Source: Ctena decussata (Eukaryota; Mollusca; Bivalvia; Lucinida; Lucinidae). Taken from it: a DNA stretch of 64,000 nt. A program made the translations under genes and the position numbers. The notes beneath the pieces are model-generated. The model was not told the origin of the DNA, did no database searches, and was given only the letters and a program-made list of their open reading frames with translations. Shown piece after piece: positions 62,597 to 64,000 of this stretch. Location: positions 112,757,842 through 112,821,841 of the forward strand of contig OZ022500.1 in assembly GCA_963989385.1 (NCBI GenBank), given 5' to 3'. Each line of letters begins with the position of its first letter. Positions within the stretch are counted from its first letter, which is position 1.

Positions 62597-62836
62597 AGGT
62601 GTATGGGTATACTGGCATATTTTTTTTTACCTTTTTTACAAAGGGAGAAAACTTTCGTAACTCCCTGTTTGCTTTCCTAATCTACAAAACCCTTTCATAA
62701 GGGATCTACTCTTAAAGAAAAGAATTTGCTCCTTGAGAAGTAAATGCTTTTGATTAAGAGTTGATCCATATTGAAAAGATAAGCAAAACTGAAACTGGCA
62801 GAGTGGCTTCTCTTGAAATATATCCATTCACCTCAA
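62597..62836. mobile_element. MITE, GAATGGGTACA family, copy 8
   Basis: GGTGTATGGGTATACTGG, AAAAGAATTTGCTCCTTG and ATATATCCATTCACC. Inverted relative to copy 1. Confidence 0.72.
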
Positions 62837-63057
62837 ACAGTTTGACATTAGTGTTGAAGTTTATGGGAGAAATAAATTTTAATGAGATGTTAGTCTCTAA
62901 GTTACACCTAACCCTGTCTAGTGTCTATAGAACTGATGTTAGGGCACATAATTATTTGTTATCCTTTGTTGCAGCCAGGCAGGTTGTGTTGTGTGTCCAG
63001 AAAGAAAATATGCTAAATGGAGTCCTTAATTTTTATAGGTTACCTTATTGTGCTTAA

Positions 63058-63145
63058 ATATTGGGACACCTAAAAACTATTAATTTTCCATTTGGAACAA
63101 ATGGAAAATTAATGGTTTTTAGGTGCCCCAATACTTAAGCATATT
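63058..63145. repeat. small foldback, GGACACCTAAAA family, best copy
   Basis: ATTGGGACACCTAAAAACTA, TTAATTTTCCATTTG mirrored by CAAATGGAAAATTAATGG and TTTTAGGTGCCCCAATA. Loop of about 3 bases. Confidence 0.85.
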
Positions 63146-63460
63146 TGGGTTAATCAGTGCTGAGTAAGGTCATTTAATAACATATAAAGAGTGGAAAATA
63201 ATTATTTCCTTCCAATTTTCCCCATTAAACAAGAGTGTATTACCTTGAACAATCATACAGCTGTGCGTTTTGGCTAGTCATAGGTAAGTTCTCTAACCTG
63301 CTGAATTTTTTTCTTATGCAGTTTGAATCAAGAAGCTGGCATATAATATTTTGTAAGGTTACATGCAACAAGAAAAATCTTAAAAAAAAAAGATAATTGG
63401 TGCAGATTAAATGGAAGTGTGTTTTGTTATATGTCTCCAGTTGAAGATTTGACAATGATT
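63146..63460. other. no gene seen
   Basis: Spacer; short AT-rich frames only. Confidence 0.35.
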
Positions 63461-63890
63461 TTCATGAATAAGTAAGCTATATCAGTAGGCACCCACAACC
63501 GTTTTTTTGACACTAGGTTGCGACAACGACCTATCTCAATATTGAACTGTCCAATTTGGAATTCCAAAATGGAGGGCGGTCAACCTTGAAATTGACCTGA
63601 TTTCAAAAAAGTTATCAACATGTTGCATGTGTGTATTAAACCGAAAGTAGAAATCGAAAGTAGATCTAAGACAAAAAAAAAAAAGTTTTGAATATCTGTG
63701 TCTGTTTTCGATAACATTTCTATTGTATAACATAAGACAGAGTGTTAGTATTCACAGTGCAATACGACGAGAAAAGAGGAAGATTAAATATTCATTGACC
63801 TTTGATATTATTGGCTAGATTTTGATATACGTGTTATTCAGCCAATTGAATCTTGTGAAATGTGGAACAATTTCAAAATTATACGAGGCT
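63461..63890 (+). repeat. dispersed repeat, uninterrupted copy
   Basis: Matches 21057-21240 plus 21641-21960 without the 400 bp tRNA-bearing segment. Ends in a hairpin ACGAGGCTGTGCCTCG. The remaining 110 bases of the window show nothing recognisable. Confidence 0.7.
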
Positions 63891-64000
63891 GTGCCTCGAA
63901 AAATAAGGTTTACTGTTGGTTCAGAAGCTTGCAAGAGCTTATGTTGATTTGTTGTTTACTTGCCGACTTTAAATAAATCTTATCTTATTTCATCTCACTA

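Noticed and set aside
62636..62827. 63-codon minus-strand frame downstream of METTL22
   Set aside because: Lies entirely within a MITE copy.

Overview
This is a 64 kb piece of an AT-rich, intron-containing eukaryotic nuclear genome. Three animal genes can be reassembled from exons with matching splice phases, embedded in a dense mix of palindromic MITEs, LINEs, SINE-like repeats and tandem-repeat elements carrying CCGT/GGAC microsatellites. That repeat style is typical of molluscs; a bivalve is my best guess (inference, no marker gene proves it).

Genes. (1) FBXL15 on the + strand, 16942-22910, five coding exons, 314 aa: an F-box protein with leucine-rich repeats (SCF ubiquitin ligase substrate adaptor). 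(2) TMA16 on the - strand, 40597-39944, one uninterrupted 217-codon frame: translation machinery-associated protein 16, a 60S ribosome biogenesis factor. (3) METTL22 on the + strand, 44965-62180, ten coding exons, 371 aa: a class I SAM-dependent lysine methyltransferase. Every exon junction given for FBXL15 and METTL22 keeps the frame. The three genes do not form a pathway; they are simply neighbours.

Layout. 0.3-2.2 kb: Helitron-like tandem-repeat element. 3.5-6.4 kb: tRNA-like sequence, SINE, short tandem repeat, foldback DNA element. 6.8-12.4 kb: two CR1/Jockey-like LINEs in the same orientation; the second has a 2A-like motif, two PHD fingers, an APE-type endonuclease and a reverse transcriptase interrupted by one frameshift. 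12.8-14.7 kb: apparently identical 463 bp direct repeats. 14.7-15.0 kb: LINE tail. 16.5-16.8 kb: AT palindromic satellite. 16.9-22.9 kb: FBXL15. 22.9-39 kb: almost solid repeats with nested insertions. 39.9-40.6 kb: TMA16. 45-62.2 kb: METTL22, whose introns hold three Helitron-like elements, several MITEs, a duplicated exon 2 and a minisatellite made from its own exon 5. 62.2-64 kb: repeats.

Most notable: (a) nine elements of at least six terminal families share one architecture: a hairpin at one end containing the subterminal inverted repeat, a CCGT-type microsatellite, a tandem array, a single inverted copy of that repeat, and a short end hairpin mostly followed by CTTG, CTGG or CTAG before a T. 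One of them has a paralogous empty site inside this window that fits Helitron-type insertion between A and T without target duplication. (b) The METTL22 exon coding the SAM-binding loop, with its 5' splice site, has been amplified into an intronic array of about 35 units. All similarities were judged by eye; no alignment or database search was run.
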